Of a stretch of 64,000 nt of DNA, positions 51,313-60,280 are shown piece by piece; position 1 is the first letter of the stretch; each line of letters opens with the position of its first letter. The stretch spans positions 1 through 64,000 of the forward strand of contig JAFGSB010000006.1 in NCBI GenBank assembly GCA_016934825.1, read 5' to 3'. The position numbers and the translations under genes were made by a program. The notes beneath the pieces are model-generated. The model was not told the DNA's origin and did not search any database. It was given only the letters and a program-made list of their open reading frames with translations. The stretch comes from Candidatus Zhuqueibacterota bacterium. Lineage in GTDB: Bacteria > Zhuqueibacterota > Zhuqueibacteria > Residuimicrobiales > Krinioviventaceae.

Positions 51313-51535
51313 GTACTTTACCTGTAATTTCCGGCAGAGAATGTATAAATGCTTTATAAAAAGCCGGCTTCTTTATTAAAAGACAGCATGGCAGCCATAT
51401 CATATCAAATTACGAAAAAACGATCCATTCTCCCAATTGGTTGTTCCGGAACATAAAGAACTTGACAAAGGCACATTAAGAGCTATAATAAGACAGTCAG
51501 GTTTGAGTGTTGATGAATTTAAAACGTTAATATAA
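51309..51535 (+). pseudogene. hicA: HicA toxin with stop and frameshift
   Basis: The ATG overlaps the hicB stop (ATGA). Frame 1 reads 'MSTLPVISGRECINAL*KAGFFIKRQHGSHII' with TAA at codon 17, then the frame shifts and 'LRKNDPFSQLVVPEHKELDKGTLRAIIRQSGLSVDEFKTLI' continues in another frame to TAA at 51535. Together these are a full HicA (double-stranded RNA-binding fold, His in 'GSHII'). Two independent lesions; inactive. Confidence 0.88.
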
Positions 51536-51826
51536 ATTCCAAGCGGCAAAGAATTTGCGTCAAAATTAAAATCATTCCATAATCCTCATCCCGCTATACA
51601 AGCTTTCATCGCGCTTCGGCGCATCTGCGACTTTAGCCCTTTTGTTTATACACCGGACCAGTGGCTTTTTTCCCCAAAACTTAATTTAAATCACATTTTT
51701 TTACTAAAATAAATATTAAACTTCCTGAAAATAAGATGTTTGCTTGTATAATATAAAAATGAAAAAAAATAATTCATTAATGTATTGTACAAAACCAAAT
51801 ATATTAAAAACCGGGAAGGGTTGATT

Positions 51827-52294
51827 ATGCTTCGAATTTTCATCCGAAAATCAGGAGCAGGGTGGTTAACTTTTTTAATTACATTCTTATCCATGATTCT
51901 TTCACTCTGCCTGACGGTGTTTGTGTTGTACCTGTTCGGGCATATGGAAAATTTACCGTATGCCATATTTATTTCGGTTACCGTACCATGCTGTCTGGTG
52001 CCGCTGTTGTCCTATCAATTCTTTAAATTGCTGGAACGTTATGACAAATCCGAAGTCGAACGGGAAAAACTGATTTCGGAACTCCAAAAGGCTTCGGAAA
52101 AAGTAAACACTTTAAAAAGCCTGTTGCCCATCTGCGCCTCCTGTAAAAAGATCAGGGATGATATGGGTTACTGGCACCAGGTGGAAGACTTTGTCCGTAA
52201 GCATTCCAACCTTGAATTCAGTCACGGTATTTGTCCGGATTGCGCCAAGGCTTTGTATCCTGATTTTTACCTGAAACAAAAGGCATGCGAGTAA
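51827..52294 (+). CDS. Membrane protein with CKKIRDD...HGICPDC domain (1)
   Basis: 155 residues from the chosen ATG (Shine-Dalgarno 'ggaaggg'); the track start at 51785 adds 14 residues ahead of the first helix. Two membrane segments (about 15-38 and 45-65), a coiled coil (about 70-95), then a C-terminal module 'LPICASCKKIRDDMGYWHQVEDFVRKHSNLEFSHGICPDCAKALYP'. Cys pairs suggest a metal-binding ribbon. The same module ends many PAS or receiver signalling proteins (from memory). Function unknown. A second copy lies at 57276. Confidence 0.75.
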   Translation: MLRIFIRKSGAGWLTFLITFLSMILSLCLTVFVLYLFGHMENLPYAIFISVTVPCCLVPLLSYQFFKLLERYDKSEVEREKLISELQKASEKVNTLKSLLPICASCKKIRDDMGYWHQVEDFVRKHSNLEFSHGICPDCAKALYPDFYLKQKACE

Positions 52295-52400
52295 ATCGGT
52301 TTTATTTAACTCTTCCAGAAATTTACATGTTTTTTGCTGAACACAACGGTTTTGTGTATATTCTTAATTCTCCAAACATAAACGATACTTGATTCAATTC

Positions 52401-52423
52401 ACTGTTGTTCGGTTAACGGACAC
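52401..52423. repeat. Dispersed palindrome, copy g
   Basis: ACTGTTGTTCGGTTAACGGACAC: core CGGTTAACGGACACC with one arm mismatch. Confidence 0.6.
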
Positions 52424-52540
52424 CGCCGCCAAATCCGGTTTACATGTTCAATAACATCAATAAAAATAATTATTAAATTCAATCAAGTTAAATAATGATT
52501 ATCTATCTGAAAACCGTAATAATATAAAATGTAAAGGGTA

Positions 52541-52570
52541 TCACGGCCGGATTTAACCGGACACTGGTGG
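52541..52570 (+). repeat. Dispersed palindrome, copy h
   Basis: CCGGATTTAACCGGACACTGGTGG with a degenerate left arm and the full CACTGGTG tail. Confidence 0.7.
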
Positions 52571-52640
52571 ATTTATTTATTGAACTGTGAATTTTTTTAT
52601 TATTCACAATATAATTTTTACAATAACCTGGGAGGGCAGT

Positions 52641-55094
52641 ATGAATACAATCCGAATTATTAATTTTAAATATTTCGTAGAAATATTGATCTCGATAATA
52701 TTAATCTCATTCCAGTCTCTATCAGCCAAGGAAACAGACAATAGATTTCGCTCAACAAGTATAAATACTGTCGCTCTGAATCAAATAAAAGCCGAAACAA
52801 TTCAAAGAACGTTTAACCTGCAGTCGCAGCTTACGGACGCGCAAAAAAAGATCAGTTACGAATTATTAATGTTAACTGACGGTCAATTTCTACCGCCCGG
52901 CACAAATTATGAACACGTCATAAATCAATTTACCGGGGAAAAGGAATTTCAATTTTCCGGCACAGACGCCACGGTGCGCGATCAGCTCGACGAAAGTTTG
53001 GTCTATATTTACATATATTTCAACGCCCATTCGAATATGAATGAGATTAATTCTCTGACTGAAAATATAACCGATACGGACGAAAACAACAATACTGTTG
53101 TCGCCTGGGTTAAAGTCAAAAACCTGGAAAAGATCGCGCAATACGGGCAGGTTCGGTGTTTAAGGCAGGTTGTACCGCCCGTCGCCAGAACGGGTTCGGC
53201 AACCACGGAAGGCGATGGTATACACCATACATCATCCGTTCGTATCAATTTCGCACAAACGGGTTCCGGCATCAAGGTCGGCATTATATCGGATGGAGTC
53301 GACACCAGATCGACCGCACAGGCATCCGGAGATTTACCTGCGGACGGTTCGGGATTAACCGTTCTCAGCAATGTCGTCGGCGGGGACGAAGGTACGGCCA
53401 TGCTGGAAATCGTTCATGACATGGCGCCCGGAGCTTCCCTGTATTTTCATGATTGCGGTGTAAACACAACCGCTTTTAATTCCGCGATAGACGATCTAAT
53501 CACGGCCGGCTGCAATGTGATTTGTGACGATATAGGCTGGCTCACCGAGCCGTTTTATGAAGACGGTTCGGTTGCTTCCCATGTCGCATCGGTATTAAGC
53601 GGAAATGATATCATTTATATTTCTTCCGCCGGCAACGCCGGCCTGAAACATCATCAAAGTGATTTTTACCCGCTTTCAGGGAATCCCACATATCATGATT
53701 TCAGCGCCGGGACCGAGCCGTCATTAACCGATATGTATTGTAATCTTCCTTTGAATGGTAATATCAGGGTCGTATTACAATGGAACGACCAGTTCGGCAG
53801 TTCCGGGAATGATTACAATTTATATTTATATAGCTTTAGAACATCCGCGATTGTGGCCTCTTCCGTTAATGTGCAGAATGGAAATGATGATCCGCTTGAA
53901 TTTATAAGTTACACGGCTAATGGAACAACTTTTGGGGATTTTGCGATTTTGGTTGTGAAATCCGAAGGGGCTGCAAGTAAAAACCTGGAAGTATATATGT
54001 ACGGCAGTAACGGCGGCAGCACATATATGAACAATACTTCACCGGTAGACGCGATATTCGGGCACCCCGCCGTTCCGGGCGCACTGGGAGTCGGCGCAAT
54101 TGCCGCCAGCGATCCGGATAATGATGATATTGAACTATTCTCCTCCCAGGGACCGGTCACGATCAGTTATCCCTCATCAGAGAGCCGCGCTAAACCCGAT
54201 ATTTGCGGTATTGACGGTGTGGATGTCACCGGCGCCGGGGGGTTCAGCGACCCGTTTTATGGGACAAGCGCCGCGGCGCCCCACATCGCAGCCATAGCCG
54301 CACAGCTCTGGTCGGCGTTGCCTTCCAGCACAGGCGATGAAATCCGCGATATGATTACCGATGACGCCGTGGACATGGGTTCCGGTGGTTTTGATAATGT
54401 GTTCGGATACGGCCGGGCCGACGCTCTGGCCGCTTACGAAGCCAATAATACGGTAGTCAGGGCTAAACTCAAAGTTTATCTTGAAGGATGTTATGACCAG
54501 ACCCCCGATACTCTAAGAACCGATCTGAACACATTGACTTACCTGCCGACCACCTCGCCGTACAGCGCAGATCCGAGAAGTATCACCGCTGTTCCCTCCT
54601 GGAATATCGTGGACTGGGTGCTGGTTCAGCTTCGTTCTACAGCCACGGGCGCGACGGTGGCGTCAAAAAGCGCGCTGCTGCGGAACGACGGCTATGTGGT
54701 AGGCGACGACGCCGTCCAGGATTATATTTATTTTAATGTCGCCGAAGGTAATTATTTTTTACTCGTAAACCATCGTGATCATTTATCAATCATGTCGGCT
54801 ACAACGCCGGCTTTTACCAAAAGCAGCTCCACTTTATTTGATTTTACCACCACCGAGAGCGGTTATTATGGCGGCGATGCCTGCCAGATGGGAACAAAAT
54901 ATTGTATGTTCGCCGGGGAAACCAATAATTCGGGAACAATTACCGTTTCGGACAAGGCCTCTATTGTGGACAACCTGAATGATTCCGGATATTATACCGG
55001 CGATACAAATTTTTCCGGTACGGTCACAGTGGCCGATAAAGATTGTATTATTAATAATCTAAATGTTTCATCCGGCGTCCCGGTGCAGGAATAG
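52641..55094 (+). CDS. Secreted S8-like serine peptidase with dockerin-like repeats
   Basis: 817 residues from the chosen ATG at 52641 (Shine-Dalgarno 'gggagggc'; the track ORF adds 18 residues ahead of the signal peptide). Subtilisin-fold: Asp218 in 'ISDGVD', Asn in 'YISSAGNAG', and Ser in 'YGTSAAAPHIAAIAAQLW' are in place, but the catalytic-His motif reads 'DEGTAMLEIVHDMAPG' with Glu250 where S8 has H-G-T; S53 sedolisins use Glu there. The C-terminal region (about 760-817) has two Ca-binding-like dockerin repeats ('GETNNSGTITVSDKASIVDNL', 'GDTNFSGTVTVADKDCIINNL'). Predicted to be secreted and docked on a surface partner. Peptidase class is inferred. Confidence 0.85.
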   Translation: MNTIRIINFKYFVEILISIILISFQSLSAKETDNRFRSTSINTVALNQIKAETIQRTFNLQSQLTDAQKKISYELLMLTDGQFLPPGTNYEHVINQFTGEKEFQFSGTDATVRDQLDESLVYIYIYFNAHSNMNEINSLTENITDTDENNNTVVAWVKVKNLEKIAQYGQVRCLRQVVPPVARTGSATTEGDGIHHTSSVRINFAQTGSGIKVGIISDGVDTRSTAQASGDLPADGSGLTVLSNVVGGDEGTAMLEIVHDMAPGASLYFHDCGVNTTAFNSAIDDLITAGCNVICDDIGWLTEPFYEDGSVASHVASVLSGNDIIYISSAGNAGLKHHQSDFYPLSGNPTYHDFSAGTEPSLTDMYCNLPLNGNIRVVLQWNDQFGSSGNDYNLYLYSFRTSAIVASSVNVQNGNDDPLEFISYTANGTTFGDFAILVVKSEGAASKNLEVYMYGSNGGSTYMNNTSPVDAIFGHPAVPGALGVGAIAASDPDNDDIELFSSQGPVTISYPSSESRAKPDICGIDGVDVTGAGGFSDPFYGTSAAAPHIAAIAAQLWSALPSSTGDEIRDMITDDAVDMGSGGFDNVFGYGRADALAAYEANNTVVRAKLKVYLEGCYDQTPDTLRTDLNTLTYLPTTSPYSADPRSITAVPSWNIVDWVLVQLRSTATGATVASKSALLRNDGYVVGDDAVQDYIYFNVAEGNYFLLVNHRDHLSIMSATTPAFTKSSSTLFDFTTTESGYYGGDACQMGTKYCMFAGETNNSGTITVSDKASIVDNLNDSGYYTGDTNFSGTVTVADKDCIINNLNVSSGVPVQE

Positions 55095-55149
55095 AAATAG
55101 TTATTGTTGATTACAACAATCTTGCAGTGATAACTTTAAGGAGAACAAA

Positions 55150-56286
55150 ATGAAAAATTGGAAAAACATTCAGATCAGTATTATTTTTATTCTCACCCTG
55201 TTATCCGTCAATGCCTGGTCCGGCGTTATAGACCTGACAGCGGAAGTTTACATCGAAGACCCGCAGGTAAACGGGAATGAATTTAGCTGGAAAATTTACT
55301 TTAAACCCGTTTCCGGGTGGACAGGCGGCGCATTGGGAGGTAATGCCTATTTAAATTCCGCAAGCTGGTACTTTAACTTTAATCACACCGCTTTAACAAA
55401 TCCGGTCATTACGGATACTGGCGCATTACTCGATGGTTTTTATAACAGTACCCCTGGAATAACGGGCGAAACCAAAGTATTTGTTTCCACAACTCCATTG
55501 GAAACACCGAATCCGCAAACGGTAACCGAGGGGACAAAATACTATTTATATACGGTAAAAATGACTATCACCAATTCCACAGTCAATTCATTACTGCTTT
55601 GGAACAGACTGGATACGGGTATCGAGAATGTTGGCGGACTGGTTGCAACAGGAGATGCGGATACCGGCGGTGAAATCACTTTCAATGATGATGGCGGCGA
55701 TATGGCACTGCCAATAAATTTATCGTCCTATCGGTTTGATATAAAAAACAATTCAATTTTATTAAAATGGACAACCGAAACGGAAACAAATTGTTACGGT
55801 TACAATATTTATAAAAGTGAACAAGAAATCGGACCATATTCTATTATCAATACAAAAATAATCCCCGGCGCGGGTACGAGTACACAAAAAAATCACTATG
55901 AATTTATTGATTCAAACATTAACAAATCCCAAACCTATTATTACAAGATCGATCAGGTTGATATTAACGGCAAACACAGTTATTATGGTCCACTTGCAGC
56001 ATCTTTTTCGGAAAAAATTCCAACCGAATACAGTCTTGAACAAAATTTCCCCAATCCTTTCAATCCGGGGACAACAATTTATTATAACTTGCCAAAGCAG
56101 TCCCTGGTCACTATTAATGTGTATAATTTAAAAGGTGAATTGGTACAGGTATTATTCAACGGATCAAAAGAAGCGGGTTCCTATTCACTCGACTGGAACG
56201 CAACACTGTTACCGTCTGGCACTTATTTTATTAAATTGTCGGCAAATGATTTTTCCGACATTAAAAAGTGTTTGTTGATAAAATAA
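55150..56286 (+). CDS. Secreted protein with T9SS type A sorting domain
   Basis: 378 residues. Signal peptide about 1-24; an N-terminal beta-sandwich with a cohesin-like look (about 25-190, 'SASWYFNFNHTALTNPVI'); a fibronectin-III-like part about 195-290 ('NNSILLKWTTETETNCYGYNIYKSE'); and the C-terminal sorting domain 'YSLEQNFPNPFNPGTTIYYNLPKQSLVTINVYNLKGELVQVLFNG...SGTYFIKLSANDF' ending at the last residue, the target of the type IX secretion system. Its start is 55 bases after the protease stop, so co-expression is likely. 'taaggaga' precedes the ATG. Confidence 0.9.
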   Translation: MKNWKNIQISIIFILTLLSVNAWSGVIDLTAEVYIEDPQVNGNEFSWKIYFKPVSGWTGGALGGNAYLNSASWYFNFNHTALTNPVITDTGALLDGFYNSTPGITGETKVFVSTTPLETPNPQTVTEGTKYYLYTVKMTITNSTVNSLLLWNRLDTGIENVGGLVATGDADTGGEITFNDDGGDMALPINLSSYRFDIKNNSILLKWTTETETNCYGYNIYKSEQEIGPYSIINTKIIPGAGTSTQKNHYEFIDSNINKSQTYYYKIDQVDINGKHSYYGPLAASFSEKIPTEYSLEQNFPNPFNPGTTIYYNLPKQSLVTINVYNLKGELVQVLFNGSKEAGSYSLDWNATLLPSGTYFIKLSANDFSDIKKCLLIK

Positions 56287-56294
56287 TTGTTATA

Positions 56295-56327
56295 CAAAAG
56301 GCTGTCTTTATACAAGGCAGCCTTTTG
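56295..56327 (+). terminator. Terminator after the T9SS gene
   Basis: CAAAAGGCTG / CAGCCTTTTG 10-bp perfect arms around a 13-base loop, 9 bases after the stop; T-run short. Confidence 0.6.
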
Positions 56328-56705
56328 ATATATTTCGCAAAGGCAAAAGGCAATATGACTAAATTACCTGATTAGCGGAACCCGGGAATTTAATCGGCAA
56401 AGTGCTAACGTGTACATTTTTTCATTTCATCGACGTATAAGATCCCCATTCTATTACCGGCAAATAAATACAATATTTTAATACAAGAGTTCGGTAATTC
56501 CGGAAACATTACATTTAACTACATATAAATACGGATTTTATGGAATTATCTCATTAACTAAATTGTTTAGAACAATGAAATTTATATACCATTTGTTATT
56601 ATTATAATTTTATTCTATAAAAGAATGTAATATATAAAAATTACGTGCCAATGATTATAATCATACCGGAAAATCTGCTTATTAATAAAAATAGATAATC
56701 ATGTG

Positions 56706-56825
56706 ATGAAATTTTCACTCAAAAGAGTTTTATTGACATTTCTGAAAATCATTATTGTGGTGATACTTTTTTTAATTTTTATTTTTATCTTTTCATTGCT
56801 GAACAACAGGGGCTGGCCGGGATAA
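56706..56825 (+). CDS. Possible 39-residue membrane peptide
   Basis: 'MKFSLKRVLLTFLKIIIVVILFLIFIFIFSLLNNRGWPG': basic start and one long hydrophobic helix with a short polar tail. No clear Shine-Dalgarno. It may be a small membrane protein, the remains of a longer signal-anchored gene, or chance. Not in the track because it is short. Confidence 0.25.
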   Translation: MKFSLKRVLLTFLKIIIVVILFLIFIFIFSLLNNRGWPG

Positions 56826-57275
56826 GTTTTGTGAATTGTAAATAAAAAGTCCTTCGTTTTGAACATATAAACTTTTTCACCCGAATGATTTTAAAAATTC
56901 TCCCTGTTATGTTACCGGTAAAATATTCCCCCAGGAAACCGCCTGTCTTATTATATCCTGTAATTCTTGTGTAATATATTCAAATATTAAACAACTCTGC
57001 CTCTTGAAATTCTATCCTCTGGTATAAATGGAATTTCCTGATATTGTAATTTTGTATTACAAATATGAAAATTTTCCCCATCATGAAAAAAATCGGAATA
57101 TGTTATAAAAAGTCGATGTAAAATTATTGCTCTCAAAAAACTTTGCACATATAAATTATTGAATATTATCAATTTATATAACACAAAAAACATTAAGGAA
57201 AAATAATTTTATATCATTTCCGAACAGTTTTGGTATAGAATTTGATATTTACTATAATGCATATGAAAAATTTAC

Positions 57276-57881
57276 ATGGTAATAAAAATGATTAATGATT
57301 CACTGGAAATAATAAAACAAAACATCCTTAAAAAAGAAAGACGTATAAGGTTATTAAAATTATTTGTAATTTTTGCCTTTTATCTGGCGTATATTACTAC
57401 TTTTTTAGTATATAAAAACGATTTCCTAAAAACGGCTTTCTCCTATTCAATATTCCCTGTTCTGATTTCAGCAATACTATTGGGATGGCGATGCGGTTTA
57501 ATTGGGGGTATTTCAATTGGAATTATCAACTATATATTTTTCAATAGTCTTGTTCCTCATGTAGGATCAAATTTCGAGGCGTGGTTGATTGTAAATTCAA
57601 TCTATATTCTTCTTGGAACATTTACCGGAATCACCAGAGATATAATAACTCATCATAAAAGAATTAATCAGGAATTATCAAATGCTATATCTGATATCAA
57701 TAAAATAAACGGATTGGTCCCGATATGTTCGAATTGCAAAAAAATGCGGGATGATAACGGATGCTGGCATGTTGTTGGTATTCATATTCTTGAAAATGCG
57801 AATGTACAATTGACCCATGGCATCTGTCCGGAATGCCTTAAAAAGCTCTATCCTGAATTTAAAAAAGTCAACGCGCAATAA
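57276..57881 (+). CDS. Membrane protein with CKKIRDD...HGICPEC domain (2)
   Basis: 201 residues. Hydrophobic segments about 27-45, 55-75, 80-97 and 105-122, then 'LSNAISDINKINGLVPICSNCKKMRDDNGCWHVVGIHILENANVQLTHGICPECLKKLYP'. The last domain matches the one at 51827, but the membrane part differs. Cys pairs (CSNC, CPEC) point to a metal-binding ribbon. A second ATG at codon 5 is an alternative start; Shine-Dalgarno weak. Function unknown. Confidence 0.72.
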   Translation: MVIKMINDSLEIIKQNILKKERRIRLLKLFVIFAFYLAYITTFLVYKNDFLKTAFSYSIFPVLISAILLGWRCGLIGGISIGIINYIFFNSLVPHVGSNFEAWLIVNSIYILLGTFTGITRDIITHHKRINQELSNAISDINKINGLVPICSNCKKMRDDNGCWHVVGIHILENANVQLTHGICPECLKKLYPEFKKVNAQ

Positions 57882-58455
57882 AGGAACCAGACATAATAAA
57901 TTTTAATAATACAGAATTTCAGTATAGTACATAATCACTGTTGATATAATCGGAACAAAATATCAACATCGGACTTTAATCATATATACCCGAGAAATTA
58001 AGCTTTTATGCTCCTTTAAACTAAAATTACTCCAACATCCTTACAAAAAAGACGTTCTCCGCCGGTTCGCGGGAACGTCTTTTTTAATTTCCAAAATCAC
58101 TTTCCGGCTGGTATTGCATAGATATCCCCAATAATATGAAATTTTACGCACTCATTTACCCTTAACGGACTTAATAGTTGAATAAGAATAATAATTATTT
58201 TATATTTTAATTAACCTGTACGTTTGTTACTGCCCCATTTTTCTGACATTAGTAACTACGATCATCCTGAAGGATACGTTTAAAACAAAACGACATTTAT
58301 GTGTCAGAATTTAATATTGTACGCCCTGTAATATATTCATACGAAGAAGGGTGTGACCGGATTTTAATAAAAAAATACAGGTCTTATCCGGTTACTGTAT
58401 ATATTAACACAAGCAATTATTAGATACCACTCAAGTATAAAAAAGGAAGCCACGA
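57882..58455. other. AT-rich intergenic region with one terminator
   Basis: About 570 bases; a strong terminator at 58045-58085 and no other supported feature. A 'aaaaaggaag' precedes the AsnA start. Confidence 0.55.
58045..58085. terminator. Strong rho-independent terminator
   Basis: AAAAAAGACGTTC / GAACGTCTTTTTT stem with the inner CCGC/GCGG pair; T-run on the plus strand and A-run on the other, so it can work in both directions. It is about 165 bases after the gene at 57276-57881. Confidence 0.8.
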
Positions 58456-59496
58456 ATGAACGACAACCTGATTATCCCGGAAAATTACCACCCGTTATTA
58501 AATTTAAAAGATACGGAAAAAGCAATTCGCCTGATTAAAGAATTTTTTCAAATCAATTTATCTTTTGAACTGAATCTCATGCGTACAACCGCACCCCTGT
58601 TTGTTAAATCGGATACCGGTATTAACGACAATTTGAATGGTGTGGAAAAGCCGGTTTCATTTAATGTGAAAGACATGAACGGTATAAAAGTGGAAATCGT
58701 TCAATCCCTGGCCAAATGGAAACGAATGGCGCTTGCCGATTATAATATAAAATCCGGTGAGGGCATATATACGGATATGAACGCCATCCGGCCCGATGAA
58801 ATCCTGGATAATCTGCATTCCCTTTACGTCGACCAATGGGACTGGGAGAGGGTAATTTCGGCCAAAGAACAAAATCTCGTTTTTTTGAAAGATATTGTAA
58901 TTAAAATCTATGATGTAATGAAAAGAACGGAAAAATATATCTGTCATTTTTACCCGAAAATAAAACCCATATTACCCGAAAATATTACATTTATTCATAC
59001 TGAAGACATGGAAGAAATGTACCCGGAGCTGACACCACAGGAGCGTGAAAATGTTTTATGCAAGCAATACGGAGCGATCTTTATCATCGGTATCGGTGCG
59101 GACCTGAAAAACGGTAAACCCCACGACGGAAGGGCATCCGATTACGACGACTGGTCCACTCCATCCGACGGCAAATATAAAGGCCTCAATGGCGATATAA
59201 TGGTATATTACCCTGTATTAGACCGGGCATTTGAGTTATCATCAATGGGCATACGAGTAGACGCCGAATCGCTGATGAGACAGTTAAAATTAAAAGGCAA
59301 TATGGAACGTGAAAAACTGCTCTATCATCAATGTTTGCTAAAGGGGGAATTACCCCTTACTATTGGCGGCGGAATCGGGCAGTCACGTCTGTGTATGTTC
59401 TGTTTGCGAAAAGCGCATGTCGGTGAAATTCAGAGCAGTATCTGGCCGGACGAAATGCTCAGGGAATGCCGGCAGAATAATATCATTTTGTTATAA
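58456..59496 (+). CDS. asnA: Aspartate-ammonia ligase
   Basis: 346 residues, the class II aaRS-like asparagine synthetase that uses ammonia: aspartate + ATP + NH3 to asparagine + AMP + PPi. 'LMRTTAPLFVKSDTGINDNLNGVEKPVSFNV', 'VEIVQSLAKWKRMALADY', 'DQWDWERVI', 'DYDDWSTPSDGKYKGLNGDIMVYYPVLDRAFELSSMGIRVD' and 'LPLTIGGGIGQSRLCMFCLRKAHVGEIQSSIW' are typical. Length is slightly over the 330 of E. coli. Stand-alone gene. Confidence 0.97.
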   Translation: MNDNLIIPENYHPLLNLKDTEKAIRLIKEFFQINLSFELNLMRTTAPLFVKSDTGINDNLNGVEKPVSFNVKDMNGIKVEIVQSLAKWKRMALADYNIKSGEGIYTDMNAIRPDEILDNLHSLYVDQWDWERVISAKEQNLVFLKDIVIKIYDVMKRTEKYICHFYPKIKPILPENITFIHTEDMEEMYPELTPQERENVLCKQYGAIFIIGIGADLKNGKPHDGRASDYDDWSTPSDGKYKGLNGDIMVYYPVLDRAFELSSMGIRVDAESLMRQLKLKGNMEREKLLYHQCLLKGELPLTIGGGIGQSRLCMFCLRKAHVGEIQSSIWPDEMLRECRQNNIILL

Positions 59497-59631
59497 CAAT
59501 TTATCCAAAACGGCATCCGATCCGGTTACCTGTAAATATGAGCTGCCGCACTGAAAATCATTATCTTTACGGTTCATTTCAGTACGACAATGTAACAGGA
59601 TTTTATAATCTGGACAGGTTATCCCCGAAAC

Positions 59632-59663
59632 AAAAAACCCCCGTTCCGGTTGGAACGGGGGTT
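59632..59663 (-). terminator. Terminator of the cold-shock gene
   Basis: AACCCCCGTTCC / GGAACGGGGGTT arms around GGTT, followed on the minus strand by TTTTTT. 17 bases after the csp stop; it lies between convergent genes. Confidence 0.85.
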
Positions 59664-59680
59664 ACTCAAAAATTGGATAA

Positions 59681-59881
59681 TCAAACCTTTTTGACGTTTG
59701 TAGCCTGTAATCCTTTGGCGCCGTTTTCAACTTCAAATGTAACTTCATCGCCTTCGTTCAGAGTTCTATAACCATCACCAACGATCGCTTTAAAATGAAC
59801 GAACACATCATCGCCTTCTTCGCGGGTAATGAAGCCATAACCTTTGGCACCATTGAACCATTTTACAGTACCTTTTTCCAT
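59681..59881 (-). CDS. Cold-shock protein
   Basis: 66 residues, single CSD with RNP1-like '[11 protein letters not shown]' and RNP2-like 'DVFVHFKAI'. Binds single-stranded nucleic acid. Start preceded by 'taaggac'. CspA-type, exact paralogue not decided. Confidence 0.96.
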   Translation of the reverse strand: MEKGTVKWFNGAKGYGFITREEGDDVFVHFKAIVGDGYRTLNEGDEVTFEVENGAKGLQATNVKKV

Positions 59882-60153
59882 TAAAAAAGTCCTTACTTAA
59901 AATGATTTGTTTCGTACAACTATATTCCGGCCTCCTTACAAAAAAAAAATCGCACAAAATAGATTTCAATATATGAACCACTTAATGCGATTTTAAATTT
60001 TGTCCTGCTTGTAAAGTTTTTTTTAAAAAAAGCTTTTTCAAACCAAATACAATAAAAGGGGAAAAACAGTGTACAATTACTTATGTATATAACTTATATA
60101 TATTTAACTAAAAAAGCAAGAAATTTTTTATTTTTTTTTCATATCTTGTTTTA

Positions 60154-60177
60154 CTGGCGTCCGGTTATCGGACAATA
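60154..60177. repeat. Dispersed palindrome, copy i
   Basis: TACTGGCGTCCGGTTATCGGACAA: core GTCCGGTTATCGGAC kept, flanks degenerate. Confidence 0.65.
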
Positions 60178-60280
60178 TCATTTGATCCGATTTCGAGTTT
60201 AATAATTATATAAATTTCATTTTCCAAACAAATCAAATAAGCATTTTCCTTTCGAAAACTTGAATAATAATTGATGTGCA

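Larger units (their letters stand above)
52295..52640. other. Intergenic region with two palindromes
   Basis: About 345 bases, AT-rich, with palindrome copies g and h (52401 and 52541). A 'ggaggg' precedes the next gene. Confidence 0.6.
56287..57275. other. Long AT-rich intergenic region
   Basis: About 990 bases. It contains the terminator at 56295-56327 and a possible 39-residue ORF at 56706. The minus-strand ORF 56987-57193 has no Shine-Dalgarno or family pattern. No repeat copies found. Confidence 0.55.

Noticed and set aside
56987-57193. 68-residue minus-strand ORF in the 990-base gap
   Set aside because: AT-rich, no Shine-Dalgarno, no family pattern.
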